Below the pieces are notes generated by a model. It did no database searches. It was given only the letters and a program-made list of their open reading frames with translations, and was not told the DNA's origin. A stretch of 64,000 bases of DNA from Streptomyces leeuwenhoekii (GTDB lineage: Bacteria > Actinomycetota > Actinomycetes > Streptomycetales > Streptomycetaceae): contig NZ_LN831790.1 in assembly GCF_001013905.1 (NCBI RefSeq), forward strand, positions 1,302,001 through 1,366,000, given 5' to 3'. How positions within the stretch are numbered: position 1 is the first letter of the stretch; each line of letters starts with the position of its first letter. Both the position numbers and the translations under genes were made by a program. Of the stretch, positions 43,824 through 54,164 are shown one piece after another.

Positions 43824-45290
43824 CTACTTCTGCATCTCGGTGAGCTCCGCGGCGGCGTTCTGGCCGACGCGGCGGCGGACGCCGAACCAGCCGGCGATCA
43901 GCATGACCGCGATCACCGGGATGAGCAGGAGGGTCTTGCGGCCGACGTCCGGGTCGTTCCACATCATGCCGAGGCAGGCCAGCAGGAACGCGATGGTGGC
44001 GATCTCCGTGACCGGGCTGCCCCACAGGCGGAAGTGGGGGCGGGCCACCAGGCCGGCCTTGGCGCGGCGGACGAAGATCGCGTGGCAGATCATGATGATC
44101 ACCCAGGTGCTGATGATGCCCAGGGAGGCGACGTTCAGCACGATCTCGAAGGCCTGGCTCGGCACCAGGTAGTTCAGGCCGACGCCGAGCACGCAGATCC
44201 CGCAGGTCAGCAGGATGCCGCCGTAGGGGACCTGGCTGCGGCTCATCACCCGGGTGAACTTGGGCGCGGAGCCCGCCATCGCCATGGAGCGCAGGATGCG
44301 GCCGGTGGAGTACAGGCCGGAGTTGAGCGAGGACATCGCGGCCGTCAGGACGACGAGGTTCATCACGTCGCCGGCGGCGGGTACGCCGATCTTGGACAGG
44401 ACGGTGACGAAGGGGCTCTCGCCGGCGGAGTAGACCGAGCCGGGCAGCAGCAGCGCCAGCAGGACGACGGAACCGACGTAGAACAGGCCGACCCGCCACA
44501 TGATCGAGTTCACCGCGCGCGGGACGACCTTCTCCGGCTCGGCGGTCTCGCCGGCGGCGACGCCGACCAGCTCCAGCGCGGCGTACGCGAAGATCACGCC
44601 CTGCATGACGAGGACGACGGGCATCAGGCCGTGCGGGAAGACACCGCCATGGTCCGTGATCATGTGCAGGCCGGGCTTCTCTCCGCCCACCTCGTGCTGG
44701 GTGGCCAGCAGGAAGATGCCGATCAGCATGAAGCCGACCAGGGTGGCCACCTTGATGATCGCGAACCAGAACTCCATCTCGCCGAAGATCTTCACCGAGA
44801 TCAGGTTCACGGCGAGGACCACGGCGAGCGCGATCAGGGCGAGCACCCACTGCGGGATGCTCGTGAACATGCTCCAGTAATGCGTGTACAGCGCGATCGC
44901 GGTGATGTCGGCGATACCGGTCGTCGACCAGTTCAGGAAGTACATCCAGCCGGCGACGTACGCGCCCTTCTCGCCGAGGAACTCGCGCGCGTACGACACG
45001 AAGGACCCGGACGAGGGCCGGTAGAGGACCAGCTCGCCGAGCGCGCGTACGACGAAGAACGCGAAGACGCCGCAGACGAGGTAGGCCAGGGCCAGGGCGG
45101 GGCCCGCGTTGTGCAGGCGGCCGCCGGCGCCCAGGAAGAGGCCGGTGCCGATGGCGCCGCCGATGGCGATCATGTTGACGTGGCGGGCCTTGAGGTCCTT
45201 GCTGTATCCGGCGTCGCCCGCGTCCGCGGGCGTCCGGGCTGCCTGGGGGTGGTCGGCAACCTGTGCCGTATCCACGGCGTCCTTGCTCAC
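43824..45290 (-). CDS. Amino acid permease (APC family, AnsP-like)
   Basis: 488-aa proton symporter with 12 predicted helices. It has the APC entrance motif [28 protein letters not shown]-like [20 protein letters not shown], and the loop [20 protein letters not shown] typical of the amino acid transporter family that includes asparagine and GABA permeases. GTG at 45290; longer starts run into the divergent promoter area. Together with the secreted peptidases it would import released amino acids. Confidence 0.9.
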   Translation of the reverse strand: MSKDAVDTAQVADHPQAARTPADAGDAGYSKDLKARHVNMIAIGGAIGTGLFLGAGGRLHNAGPALALAYLVCGVFAFFVVRALGELVLYRPSSGSFVSYAREFLGEKGAYVAGWMYFLNWSTTGIADITAIALYTHYWSMFTSIPQWVLALIALAVVLAVNLISVKIFGEMEFWFAIIKVATLVGFMLIGIFLLATQHEVGGEKPGLHMITDHGGVFPHGLMPVVLVMQGVIFAYAALELVGVAAGETAEPEKVVPRAVNSIMWRVGLFYVGSVVLLALLLPGSVYSAGESPFVTVLSKIGVPAAGDVMNLVVLTAAMSSLNSGLYSTGRILRSMAMAGSAPKFTRVMSRSQVPYGGILLTCGICVLGVGLNYLVPSQAFEIVLNVASLGIISTWVIIMICHAIFVRRAKAGLVARPHFRLWGSPVTEIATIAFLLACLGMMWNDPDVGRKTLLLIPVIAVMLIAGWFGVRRRVGQNAAAELTEMQK

Positions 45291-45420
45291 GGGTGGTACC
45301 ACTCTCTGGTGCGCCCGGGCGGGGTGCGCCCGGGACGTCCGTACGTGTCCTGGCCCGCACCACCCATCAACGGGGCACAGACCAAGGCAGCACTTTCGCA
45401 CACCAGCGCGCTCACATGCG

Positions 45421-45444
45421 GTGACGCACGTCACAGAGCGTGAC
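45421..45444. promoter_or_regulatory. Triple half-site array GTGAC-GTCAC-GTGAC
   Basis: GTGAC (45421), GTCAC (45430) and GTGAC (45440) alternate in orientation at 9-10 nt spacing, about one helical turn, and are flanked by two copies of CTCACATG (45411 and 45447). It lies in the divergent region between the amino-acid permease and the MerR gene and looks like a multi-subunit operator. Confidence 0.45.
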
Positions 45445-45557
45445 TTCTCACATGATCCACGGCTGGTCTCCATGGCGGCCACCGCGCCTTCACCGCCCGG
45501 TCACGCGGTGCTGCTCCGAGGTTTCACAGCATTGGTGAGACAGCGATACTGCTGAAC

Positions 45558-46277
45558 ATGACGACCGACGCCGAGCAGCCGACCCTCACGATCGACGAGC
45601 TGGCCGCGCGGGCCGGTGTCACGGTGCGCACGGTCCGCTTCTACGGCACCAAGGGCCTGCTGCCGCCCCCGGCGCTCGGTCCGCGGCGGGTGGGCCGGTA
45701 CGGCAGGGAGCACCTGGCCCGGCTGGCGCTGATCGAGGAGCTCCAGCACCAGGGCATGACCCTCGCCGCGATCGAACGGCATCTGCGGCGGCTGCCGCCC
45801 GGCCTGTCCGCCGAGGACCTCGCCATCCACCGCGCGGTCGTCGCCTCCTGGGCGCCGGAGACCGTGGAGACGGTGACGCCGGAGGAGCTCGGGCGGCGGG
45901 CGGGCCGGCCGCTGACCGGCGAGGAGGTGGAGCGGCTGGCGGCGATGGGCGTCGCCGAGCGGGACGGGGACGCCTGGCGCGTCGACACCGGGCTGCTCCG
46001 GCTCGGTGTCGAGCTGCTCGACGTACCCCTGTCCCACCAGACGATCCTCGCCGCCCGCACGGCTCTCCTGGAGCACTCCCGCGCCGCCGCGCAGGACCTG
46101 TCGCGGCTGCTGCGGGAGGCGGTCGCCGAACGCGACACGCGGGACGTGAAGTCCCTCTCCGCCCATATGCAGCCGCTGGTCGTGCAGGCCCTGCTCACCA
46201 CCTTCCAGCGCTCGCTGCGCGAGGAACTGCGGGAGTGGCTCGGCCCGGACGCCGGGGGCGACGGGGCGCAGGGCTGA
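45558..46277 (+). CDS. MerR family transcriptional regulator
   Basis: 239-aa regulator. The N-terminal winged helix is TIDELAARAGVTVRTVRFYG and YGREHLARLALIEEL, the standard MerR DNA-binding pair. The C-terminal part is long (residues about 90-239), with helical effector-binding features but no metal-binding cysteines, so it is not a metal sensor. GATACT ends 7 nt before the ATG, suggesting leaderless expression. It is convergent with fadB and may control the fatty-acid genes; that is inference from location. Confidence 0.88.
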   Translation: MTTDAEQPTLTIDELAARAGVTVRTVRFYGTKGLLPPPALGPRRVGRYGREHLARLALIEELQHQGMTLAAIERHLRRLPPGLSAEDLAIHRAVVASWAPETVETVTPEELGRRAGRPLTGEEVERLAAMGVAERDGDAWRVDTGLLRLGVELLDVPLSHQTILAARTALLEHSRAAAQDLSRLLREAVAERDTRDVKSLSAHMQPLVVQALLTTFQRSLREELREWLGPDAGGDGAQG

Positions 46278-46326
46278 GCCGGGGGCGACGAGGACGGGAG
46301 GGCCGGGCGTCGGGGGCCGGGGAGCC

Positions 46327-48525
46327 TCAGCGGCCGTCCGTGAAGGTCTCTCCCTTCTCCGCCTTCTCCACCAGCAGGGCGGGGGGCGTGAAGCGGTCGC
46401 CGTAGCGCTCGGCGAGCTCGCGCGCACGGGCGACGAAGCCCGGCAGGCCCCTCCCCGTCCCGGCGCCGCCGTCGTAGCCGTTGATGTACTGGAGCACGCC
46501 CCCGGTCCAGCCGGGGAAGCCGATGCCGAGGATCGAGCCGATGTTGGCGTCGGCGACGGAGGTCAGCACGCCCTCCTCCAGCAGCCGGACGGTGTCCAGC
46601 GCCTCGGCGAACAGCATGCGCTCCTGCATGTCCCGGAACGGGATCTCGTGGCCGGGCCTGGTGAAGTGCTCCCGCAGGCCGGGCCAGAGCCCGGTGCGCT
46701 TGCCGTCCTCGCCGTACTCGTAGAAGCCGGCGCCGCCGCTGCGGCCGGTGCGGCCGAACTCGTCGACCATGCGGTCGATGACGGCCTCGGCGGGGTGCGG
46801 GGTCCAGGTGCCGCCCGCCTCCTCCACCGCGCGCTTCGTCTCGCTCCGGATCTTGCGGGGCAGGGTGAGGGTGAGTTCGTCCATCAGGGCCAGCACCTTG
46901 GCCGGGTAGCCCGCCTGGGCGGCGGCCTGCTCCACCGACGCGGGCTCGACGCCCTCGCCGACCATCGCCACACCCTCGTTGATGAAGTGGCCGATGACGC
47001 GGGAGGTGAAGAAGCCGCGCGAGTCGTTGACGACGATCGGCGTCTTGTTGATCTGCCGGACCAGATCGAAGGCGCGGGCGAGCGCCTCGTCACCGGTGCG
47101 CCGCCCCTTGATGATCTCGACCAGCGGCATCTTGTCGACGGGCGAGAAGAAGTGCAGCCCGATGAAGTCGGCCTGCCGCTCCACGCCCTCGGCGAGCGTG
47201 GTGATGGGCAGGGTGGAGGTGTTGGAGCACAGCAGGGCGTCGGGCGCGACGACGTCCTGGACCTCCTGGAACACCTTGTGCTTGAGGGCGGTGTCCTCGA
47301 AGACGGCCTCGATGACCGCGTCGCAGCCCGCGAGGTCCCGCGCCTCGGCGGTGGGCGTGATGCGGGCGAGCAGGGCGTCGGCCTTCTCCCGGGTGGTGCG
47401 GCCCTTGGCCACGGCCTTGGCGCAGAGCTTCTCCGAGTAACCCTTGCCCTTGACGGCGGCCTCCAGGGAGACGTCCTTCAGGACCACGTCGATGCCCGCG
47501 CGGGCGCACGCGTAGGCGATGCCGGCGCCCATCATCCCGGCGCCGAGGACGGCGGCCTTGCGCACCTTGCGGGGCTGGATGCCACGGGGCCGGCTGGCGC
47601 CGGAGTTGACGGCCTGGAGGTCGAAGAAGAACGCCTGGATCATGTTCTTCGACGTCTGCCCGGCCGCCAGCTCGACGAAGTAGCGGGCCTCGATGACCTG
47701 CGCGGTCTCGAAGTCGACCTGCGCGCCCTCGACGGCGGCGGCGAGGATGTTGCGCGGCGCCGGGTAGGGGGCGCCGCCCGTCTGCTTGCGCAGGTTGGCC
47801 GGGAAGGCGGGCAGGTTCGCCGCGAACTTGGGGTGGGCGGGGGTGCCGCCGGGGATGCGGTAGCCGGGCCGGTCCCAGGGCTGCTGCGACTCGGGGTGGG
47901 CGTCGATGAAGGCACGGGCGCGGGCGAGGAGTTCCTCGCGGGTGTCGGCCACCTCGTCGACGAGCCCGTTGTCCAGCGCGCGGCGCGGGCTGTACTGGGT
48001 GCCCTGGAGGAGGACCTTCAGCAGCGCGTCGGTGATGCCGAGCAGACGGACGGTGCGGACGACGCCGCCGCCTCCCGGGAGCAGGCCGAGGGTGACCTCG
48101 GGGCAGCCGATCTTGGAGCCGGGGGCGTCGAGGGCGATGCGGTGGTGGCAGGCCAGGGCGATCTCGTAGCCGCCGCCGAGCGCTGCGCCGTTGAGGGCGG
48201 CGACGACCGGCTTGCCGAGGGTCTCGATGCGGCGGAGGTTGCGCTTGATCGCCATGCCGCCGTCGAAGAGTTCCTGCGCGGTCTCGGGGGTGACCCGGAT
48301 CAGGTCGCGCAGGTCGCCGCCGGCGAAGAAGGTCTTCTTGGCGGAGGTGACGATCACGCCGCGGATGGTGTCCTTCTCGGCCTCCAGCCGGTCGGTGATC
48401 GCGGCGAGCGATTCCCGGAACGCCTGGTTCATGGTGTTGGCGGACTGGTTCGGGTCGTCGAGGACGAGGGTGACGACGCCGGTGTCGTCCTGTTCCCAGC
48501 GGATGGTGGTGCTCTCGGTCGTCAT
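46327..48525 (-). CDS. fadB: Fatty acid oxidation complex alpha subunit (enoyl-CoA hydratase/3-hydroxyacyl-CoA dehydrogenase)
   Basis: 732-aa bifunctional beta-oxidation enzyme. Residues about 1-200 form the crotonase domain (TFFAGGDLRDL, NGAALGGGYEIALACHHRI, PEVTLGLLPGGGG). The NAD-binding domain starts near residue 320 (KAAVLGAGMMGAGIAYACA), followed by the dehydrogenase catalytic region (GLHFFSPVDKMPLVEII, and C-terminal helical domains). It is the first gene product partner of FadA; the two genes are 40 nt apart with fadA upstream. Confidence 0.95.
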   Translation of the reverse strand: MTTESTTIRWEQDDTGVVTLVLDDPNQSANTMNQAFRESLAAITDRLEAEKDTIRGVIVTSAKKTFFAGGDLRDLIRVTPETAQELFDGGMAIKRNLRRIETLGKPVVAALNGAALGGGYEIALACHHRIALDAPGSKIGCPEVTLGLLPGGGGVVRTVRLLGITDALLKVLLQGTQYSPRRALDNGLVDEVADTREELLARARAFIDAHPESQQPWDRPGYRIPGGTPAHPKFAANLPAFPANLRKQTGGAPYPAPRNILAAAVEGAQVDFETAQVIEARYFVELAAGQTSKNMIQAFFFDLQAVNSGASRPRGIQPRKVRKAAVLGAGMMGAGIAYACARAGIDVVLKDVSLEAAVKGKGYSEKLCAKAVAKGRTTREKADALLARITPTAEARDLAGCDAVIEAVFEDTALKHKVFQEVQDVVAPDALLCSNTSTLPITTLAEGVERQADFIGLHFFSPVDKMPLVEIIKGRRTGDEALARAFDLVRQINKTPIVVNDSRGFFTSRVIGHFINEGVAMVGEGVEPASVEQAAAQAGYPAKVLALMDELTLTLPRKIRSETKRAVEEAGGTWTPHPAEAVIDRMVDEFGRTGRSGGAGFYEYGEDGKRTGLWPGLREHFTRPGHEIPFRDMQERMLFAEALDTVRLLEEGVLTSVADANIGSILGIGFPGWTGGVLQYINGYDGGAGTGRGLPGFVARARELAERYGDRFTPPALLVEKAEKGETFTDGR

Positions 48526-48565
48526 GACAGGGTCTCCAGTGAAGTCTCGGGGTTCCGCGGGGAGT

Positions 48566-49780
<1,215 letters not shown>

Positions 49781-49840
49781 TGGCTGGCCTTTCGCTGAGG
49801 GTGGCGGGCGGGTCCGGGGCGGGGCCGGGCGCCGCGGGGG

Positions 49841-50971
49841 TCAGGACGTGAGGAGCCCGGGGAGATCCCAGTCGCGGGCGACGGACTCGGTGTCGGCGCC
49901 CGGCAGGGCCGGGCCGGTGCGGACGGCGGTGGGGGTCGCGGAGAAGCGGGGCGCGGGGGCGGGCTGGGTGAGGCCGCCGTGGTCGGTGAAGGTGCCGCGG
50001 GCGGCGAGGTGCGGATGGCGCGGGGCCTCGCGCAGCGACAGGACGGGCGCCACGCAGGCGTCGGAGCCTTCGAAGACGGCCGTCCACTCGTCCCTCGTGC
50101 GGGTCCGGAAGCGGGCCGCGATCGCCTCGCGCAGTTCCTCCCAGCGGGCCGGGTTGTCACGGGCCGGCGCCTGGTCCGGGATGCCGAGGAGGGTCAGGAA
50201 CTCGTCGTAGAAGTGCCGCTCCAGGGCGCCGACCGCCATGTACCGGCCGTCGGCCGTCTCGTAGGTGCCGTAGAACGGGCAGCCGCCGTCGAGGAGGTTG
50301 GCGCCGCGGCGGTCCTGCCAGCCGCCGGCGGCGAGCATGCCGTGGATCATCGCGGCGAGGTGGGCGGCGCCGTCGACGATGGCGGCGTCCACGACCTGGC
50401 CGGCGCCGGTCGCGCGCGCGTGATGGAGGGCGGCGAGCAGGCCGACGACGAGGTAGAGCGAACCGCCCGCGTAGTCGCCGAGGAGGTTGGCCGGTACGGC
50501 CGGGGGCCGGTCCGGGGCGCCGATCATGCCCAGGGTGCCGGTGAGCGCGATGTAGGCGATGTCGTGTCCCGCGCGGGGGGCGAGCGGGCCCTGCTGGCCC
50601 CAGCCGGTCATCCGGCCGTAGACCAGGCGGGGGTTGCGGGCGTGGCAGGGTCCGGGGCCGATGCCGAGGCGCTCGGCGACACCGGGGCGGTAGCCCTCGA
50701 TCAGGATGTCGGCGCGGGCGGCGAGGTCGAGGACCCGGCCGGGGCCGTCCGAGGACTTGAGGTCGACGACCACCGAGCGCTTGTTGCGGTTGGTGATGTC
50801 GTGGGCGGGGTCGATCCCCAGTCCGGGGCCGCCCGGGCGGTCGACGCGCACCACGTCGGCGCCGAGGTCGGCGAGGAGCATGGCGGCGAAGGGGCCGGGC
50901 CCGATGCCGGCCAGCTCGACCACCCGCACGCCCGTGAGCGGGCCGCCGCCCGGCTGCTTCGCCTTCGTCAT
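49841..50971 (-). CDS. mcr: CaiB/BaiF family CoA transferase, alpha-methylacyl-CoA racemase type
   Basis: 376-aa class III CoA-enzyme-fold protein. It starts LTGVRVVELAGIGPGPFAAMLLADLGADVVRVDRPG and shows the racemase-type active-site residues: His in RAGHDIAYIALTG, Asp in LLGDYAGGS and Glu in GALERHFY, rather than the aspartate used by CoA transferases. It would epimerise 2-methylacyl-CoAs so that branched chains can enter FadB/FadA. ATG at 50971 with GGGGG 5 nt upstream. Confidence 0.88.
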   Translation of the reverse strand: MTKAKQPGGGPLTGVRVVELAGIGPGPFAAMLLADLGADVVRVDRPGGPGLGIDPAHDITNRNKRSVVVDLKSSDGPGRVLDLAARADILIEGYRPGVAERLGIGPGPCHARNPRLVYGRMTGWGQQGPLAPRAGHDIAYIALTGTLGMIGAPDRPPAVPANLLGDYAGGSLYLVVGLLAALHHARATGAGQVVDAAIVDGAAHLAAMIHGMLAAGGWQDRRGANLLDGGCPFYGTYETADGRYMAVGALERHFYDEFLTLLGIPDQAPARDNPARWEELREAIAARFRTRTRDEWTAVFEGSDACVAPVLSLREAPRHPHLAARGTFTDHGGLTQPAPAPRFSATPTAVRTGPALPGADTESVARDWDLPGLLTS

Positions 50972-50985
50972 CGAGCCCCCAGCCG

Positions 50986-51006
50986 TGTGACACAACCGAT
51001 GTAACA
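50986..51006 (-). promoter_or_regulatory. Tandem TGTNACA motifs in the mcr-fadA-fadB promoter
   Basis: TGTGACA (50986-50992) and TGTAACA (51000-51006), each a small palindrome, lie 14 nt apart and 15-35 nt before the mcr start. They look like a paired regulator site for the beta-oxidation unit. Confidence 0.4.
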
Positions 51007-51329
51007 CCAGTGATGCTAGGAACGCGCTCCGGCCGGCACAAGAGCCTGGGCAAGCAAGCGCTTAGCCTCTTCCCGCCGGAGAGGGCGTCCCGGGCGGCTC
51101 ACCGCGCGTCCCGCTCCGCCGTGAGCCGCTCGGGGCGGCGCTCCGGCCGCGGACGGCACCGGCCGCCCTGGGGCGGGCACACCCACGCCACCCCACGTCC
51201 CGCGGGCGGGTACGGCCACCGCCATCCGTCGCCACCTCCGGACTCGCCGTCGAAACTCCGCACCCCTCACGCTAGCCTCGGCCACCGACAACGGCGCGTG
51301 GTGCGGACCGGCGGCGACAGAGAGGCCCA
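51007..51329. other. Gene-free divergent region between mcr and the saccharopine-dehydrogenase-like gene
   Basis: About 320 nt with no convincing coding frame. It should hold the two divergent promoters; besides the TGTNACA pair just to the left I see no further clear signal. Confidence 0.5.
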
Positions 51330-52529
51330 GTGGGTGTCATGAGCAGGCTGAACAGGACGGACCGTCCGTACAACATCGCGCTCTTCGGGGCGACCGGATT
51401 CGTCGGCGAGCTCACCGCGGAGTACCTCGCCGCCCACGCGCCCGAGGGCCTGCGCTGGGCGATCGCGGGACGCGACGAGGACCGGCTACGGCGGCTGCGG
51501 GAGAGGCTGTCCGCCCGACGGCCGGGCGGCGCGCCGGCGGGCGTGCTGCGGGCGGACGTCACCGACCCCGCCTCGCTGCGGGAACTCGCCCGGCAGGCGC
51601 GCGTGGTGGCCACGGCGGTGGGCCCCTACGTGGCGTACGGGGAGGAGCTGGTCGCCGCCTGCGCCGACAGCGGCACCGACTATCTCGACCTCACGGGTGA
51701 GCCCGAGTTCGTGGACCTGACGTACGTCCGCCACGACGCACGCGCGCGGGAGACCGGTGCGCGGCTGGTGCACGCCTGCGGCTTCGACTCGGTCCCGCAC
51801 GACCTGGGCGTGTACCTCACGGTGCGCAGACTGCCCGAGGGCGTGCCGCTGACCGTGGACGGGTTCGTCACCGCGCACGCCGCCTTCTCGGGCGGGACGT
51901 TCGCCTCCGCGCTGGGGCAGTTCGCGCGCGGGCGTCAGCTCGCGGCCGCCGCGCGCGACCGCCGGCGGCACGAGCCGCGGCTGGTGGGGAGGCGCGTGGT
52001 GACGGCGGCGGGGGCGCCGCGGTTCGCCCCGGAGGTCGGCGCGTGGGCGCTGCCGCTGCCGACCGTCGACCCGCGGATCGTGCGGTCCTCCGCGCGGGCG
52101 CTGCCCTGCTATGGCCCCGACTTCCGCTACCGCCACTACGCGGCCGTACGGCGCCTGCCCGTCGCGGTGGGCGGGGTGGCGGCGCTCGGCGCGCTGGTGG
52201 CGGCGGCCCAGGTGCCGCCCGCGCGGCGCTGGCTGTCGGGCCGGCTCAGGCCCGGGGACGGACCCGGCCCGCAGCGGCGGGCGCGGAGCCGGTTCTCGGT
52301 CCGCTTCGTCGGCGAGGGCGGCGGGCGGCGCGTGTTCACGGAGGTCGCGGGCGGCGACCCCGGCTACGACGAGACGGCGAAGATGTTCGCCGAGGCGGCG
52401 CTGTCCCTGGCGCTCGACGACCTGCCGCCGACGGCGGGCCAGGTCACGCCGGCCGTCGCGATGGGCGACGCGTTGATCGAACGGCTGCGGGCGGCGGGGA
52501 TCCGCTTCCGGTCGGCGACGGCCCGCTGA
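51330..52529 (+). CDS. Saccharopine dehydrogenase-like / trans-acting enoyl reductase family protein
   Basis: 399-aa NAD(P)-binding protein. The N-terminal Rossmann motif is NIALFGATGFVGELTAEYLA, then RWAIAGRDEDRLRRL, and VATAVGPYVAYGEELVAACA and YLDLTGEPEFVD of the saccharopine-dehydrogenase family, as in the mycobacterial trans-acting enoyl reductases. True substrate unknown; in Streptomyces it is not near a polyketide cluster here. GTG at 51330 has GAGAGG 4 nt upstream; ATG at 51339 is an alternative. Confidence 0.85.
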   Translation: MGVMSRLNRTDRPYNIALFGATGFVGELTAEYLAAHAPEGLRWAIAGRDEDRLRRLRERLSARRPGGAPAGVLRADVTDPASLRELARQARVVATAVGPYVAYGEELVAACADSGTDYLDLTGEPEFVDLTYVRHDARARETGARLVHACGFDSVPHDLGVYLTVRRLPEGVPLTVDGFVTAHAAFSGGTFASALGQFARGRQLAAAARDRRRHEPRLVGRRVVTAAGAPRFAPEVGAWALPLPTVDPRIVRSSARALPCYGPDFRYRHYAAVRRLPVAVGGVAALGALVAAAQVPPARRWLSGRLRPGDGPGPQRRARSRFSVRFVGEGGGRRVFTEVAGGDPGYDETAKMFAEAALSLALDDLPPTAGQVTPAVAMGDALIERLRAAGIRFRSATAR

Positions 52530-52575
52530 GCCGCCGCCCGCCGGCGCCGGGGCCTCCACCCGGCCCCGCGAGACG

Positions 52576-52610
52576 GGCGCCCGCGGCCGGACCGGGGCCG
52601 GGCGGGCGCC
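52576..52610. terminator. Bidirectional hairpin terminator
   Basis: GGCGCCCGC (52576-52584) pairs exactly with GCGGGCGCC (52602-52610) around a GC-rich 17-nt centre, between the convergent saccharopine-dehydrogenase-like gene and a 48-aa membrane protein gene. Confidence 0.6.
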
Positions 52611-52649
52611 TGGCGCCACCTCGGCGGGCCGCTCCGCAGCCACGCCGCT

Positions 52650-52796
52650 CTACAGCCACCACCCCGCGACGGTGTAGATCATCGCCCCGGCCCAGACGAG
52701 CCCCGCCGTCACGCCGAGGACCAGCCCCGCCGTCACGACACGCTCGGCGGGGCGGCCGGGGTGGGCCAGGGACTTCGGGGCGCGGTGCGTCGTCAT
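52650..52796 (-). CDS. 48-aa single-pass membrane protein
   Basis: Small protein of unknown function. A basic N-terminus (MTTHRAPKSLAHPGRPAERV) is followed by one hydrophobic helix, residues about 21-46 (VTAGLVLGVTAGLVWAGAMI), and ends YTVAGWWL. The composition and a start at ATG 52796 are consistent with a real gene, though the ribosome site is weak. Confidence 0.6.
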   Translation of the reverse strand: MTTHRAPKSLAHPGRPAERVVTAGLVLGVTAGLVWAGAMIYTVAGWWL

Positions 52797-52996
52797 AGGG
52801 CCGAGCCTGCCGGTCCGGGGGGCGGCGCCGCATCCGTACGGGTACTCAGAGGACGTACTCAGCCGCCGTTCGGCGGAGCCGCCCGGCCGGTCACACGACG
52901 GTGTGCGCGACCGCCCGCGCGCCCGGACGCCCGCCCTCCCCCGGATTTGAGACTTCGCGCGGCCGCCACGCCCCGCCACCGGCCCACACCCGTGCC

Positions 52997-53016
52997 GAAC
53001 TGCCAAAAAGCAGTTC
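52997..53016 (+). promoter_or_regulatory. 7-bp inverted repeat with A-rich loop
   Basis: GAACTGC-CAAAAA-GCAGTTC, perfect 7-bp arms, 18 nt before the 64-aa gene. The region is unusually AT-rich. It may be an operator or a leader hairpin. Confidence 0.45.
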
Positions 53017-53034
53017 AATGAAACACTTGAAGGC

Positions 53035-53229
53035 ATGAAATTCGTTCTCGAAGTGACCATGGACGACGGCGCGTTGGCCGAGGACCCGGTGGGCGAGCTG
53101 GGCCGGATCCTGCGGTACTGGGGCGGCAACGTGCGCCACTACGACCTGCGGCCCGGCAACGGCTCGGCCGTGTACGACTCGGCCTATCAGGAGGTCGGCG
53201 GCTGGCGGATCGAGGAACCGTCCGGGTGA
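53035..53229 (+). CDS. 64-aa conserved hypothetical protein
   Basis: Small acidic protein starting MKFVLEVTMDDGALAEDPVG and containing LGRILRYWGGNVRHYDLRPG. Function unknown; the pattern (compact alpha/beta with a WGG loop) looks like a folded domain rather than random translation, and the codon usage is Streptomyces-like. ATG at 53035 with AAGG close by. Convergent with endonuclease V. Confidence 0.7.
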   Translation: MKFVLEVTMDDGALAEDPVGELGRILRYWGGNVRHYDLRPGNGSAVYDSAYQEVGGWRIEEPSG

Positions 53230-53266
53230 ACCCGGGGCCCACCCGGACGTGCCGTGCCTGTGCGGG

Positions 53267-53962
53267 TCAGAGCGGCCGGGACGCCTCGCGCAGCGCCGCG
53301 CGGCACAGGGCGTCCGCCCGGCGCGTCGTCTCCGGCAGACGGTAGGCGGGGGTCAGGGCGAGGGTGTGCGCGCAGGCGTTGGCGAGGCCGACGCGGTGAC
53401 CGACGGAGACGAAGACCGGCTTGACGCCGTCCCGGGTGCGCAGCGCGCGTCCCACCTCCTCGGCGCCCGCGAGCAGCGGTGAGGTACTGCCGCGCGGCGC
53501 GTCCGGCTCGGCGTGGGCGAAGGTGAACGGGTTCTTGGCCACGCCGATCGTGGGCAGCCCGGTGAGCACCCCCAGGTGACTGGCGAGGCCGAAGCGGCGC
53601 GGGTGGGCGAGGCCGTAGCCGTCGCAGACGACGAGCCCGGGCGGGCAGGGCAGGGCGTCCAGGGCGGCGAGGACGGTCGGTATCTCGCGGAAGGCGAGCA
53701 GACCGGGCACGTAGGGGAAGGAGATCCGGCCGACGGCGGTGGCCTCGGCGACGACGGCGAGGGTCGCGGCGTCCAGGACGACGGCCGCGGCGGCGACGAG
53801 GTCCCGTTCGTCGTCGTAGGCCACGTCGACCCCGGTCACATGGCCGGTCCCCGGTGGCGGGCCGGGCTCGTCGAGCACCACCCGCCCGCGCAGGCGGTCC
53901 TGGACGGCACGGGCCTGCTCCACGGTCGCGGGCCAGTCCTCGGGAATGCGTACGGTCGTCAT
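53267..53962 (-). CDS. nfi: Endonuclease V (deoxyinosine-specific repair)
   Basis: 231-aa nuclease that nicks DNA near deoxyinosine (deaminated adenine). Diagnostic motifs: GVDVAYDDE with the catalytic aspartate, FPYVPGLLAFREIP, and DGYGLAHPRRFGLASHLGV, plus the lysine in GVAKNPF. Length is normal. It has no cotranscribed partner. Confidence 0.94.
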   Translation of the reverse strand: MTTVRIPEDWPATVEQARAVQDRLRGRVVLDEPGPPPGTGHVTGVDVAYDDERDLVAAAAVVLDAATLAVVAEATAVGRISFPYVPGLLAFREIPTVLAALDALPCPPGLVVCDGYGLAHPRRFGLASHLGVLTGLPTIGVAKNPFTFAHAEPDAPRGSTSPLLAGAEEVGRALRTRDGVKPVFVSVGHRVGLANACAHTLALTPAYRLPETTRRADALCRAALREASRPL

Positions 53963-54164
53963 GGTGGGGTCGAGCGTACGGCTCCCAGGGGCCCGCGGGC
54001 CGCCGGGGGCCGGCTCGCGTCGGACTCGCGCCGGGGCCGGCCCGTACCGCGCCCCGCCCGACGCGGCCGGTGTGCGCCCGTACCGCGTCGCCGGGTCCGC
54101 CGCCCCGGGGAGCCGGCGCCGGGAGCGGCGGACCGCCGGGAGGGGTCCGGCCGAGCCGAGGGGC

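Noticed and set aside
45522..45550. TTTCAC-N17-GATACT as a defined promoter of the MerR gene
   Set aside because: The -35 match is poor; only the leaderless arrangement is mentioned, not a separate promoter feature.
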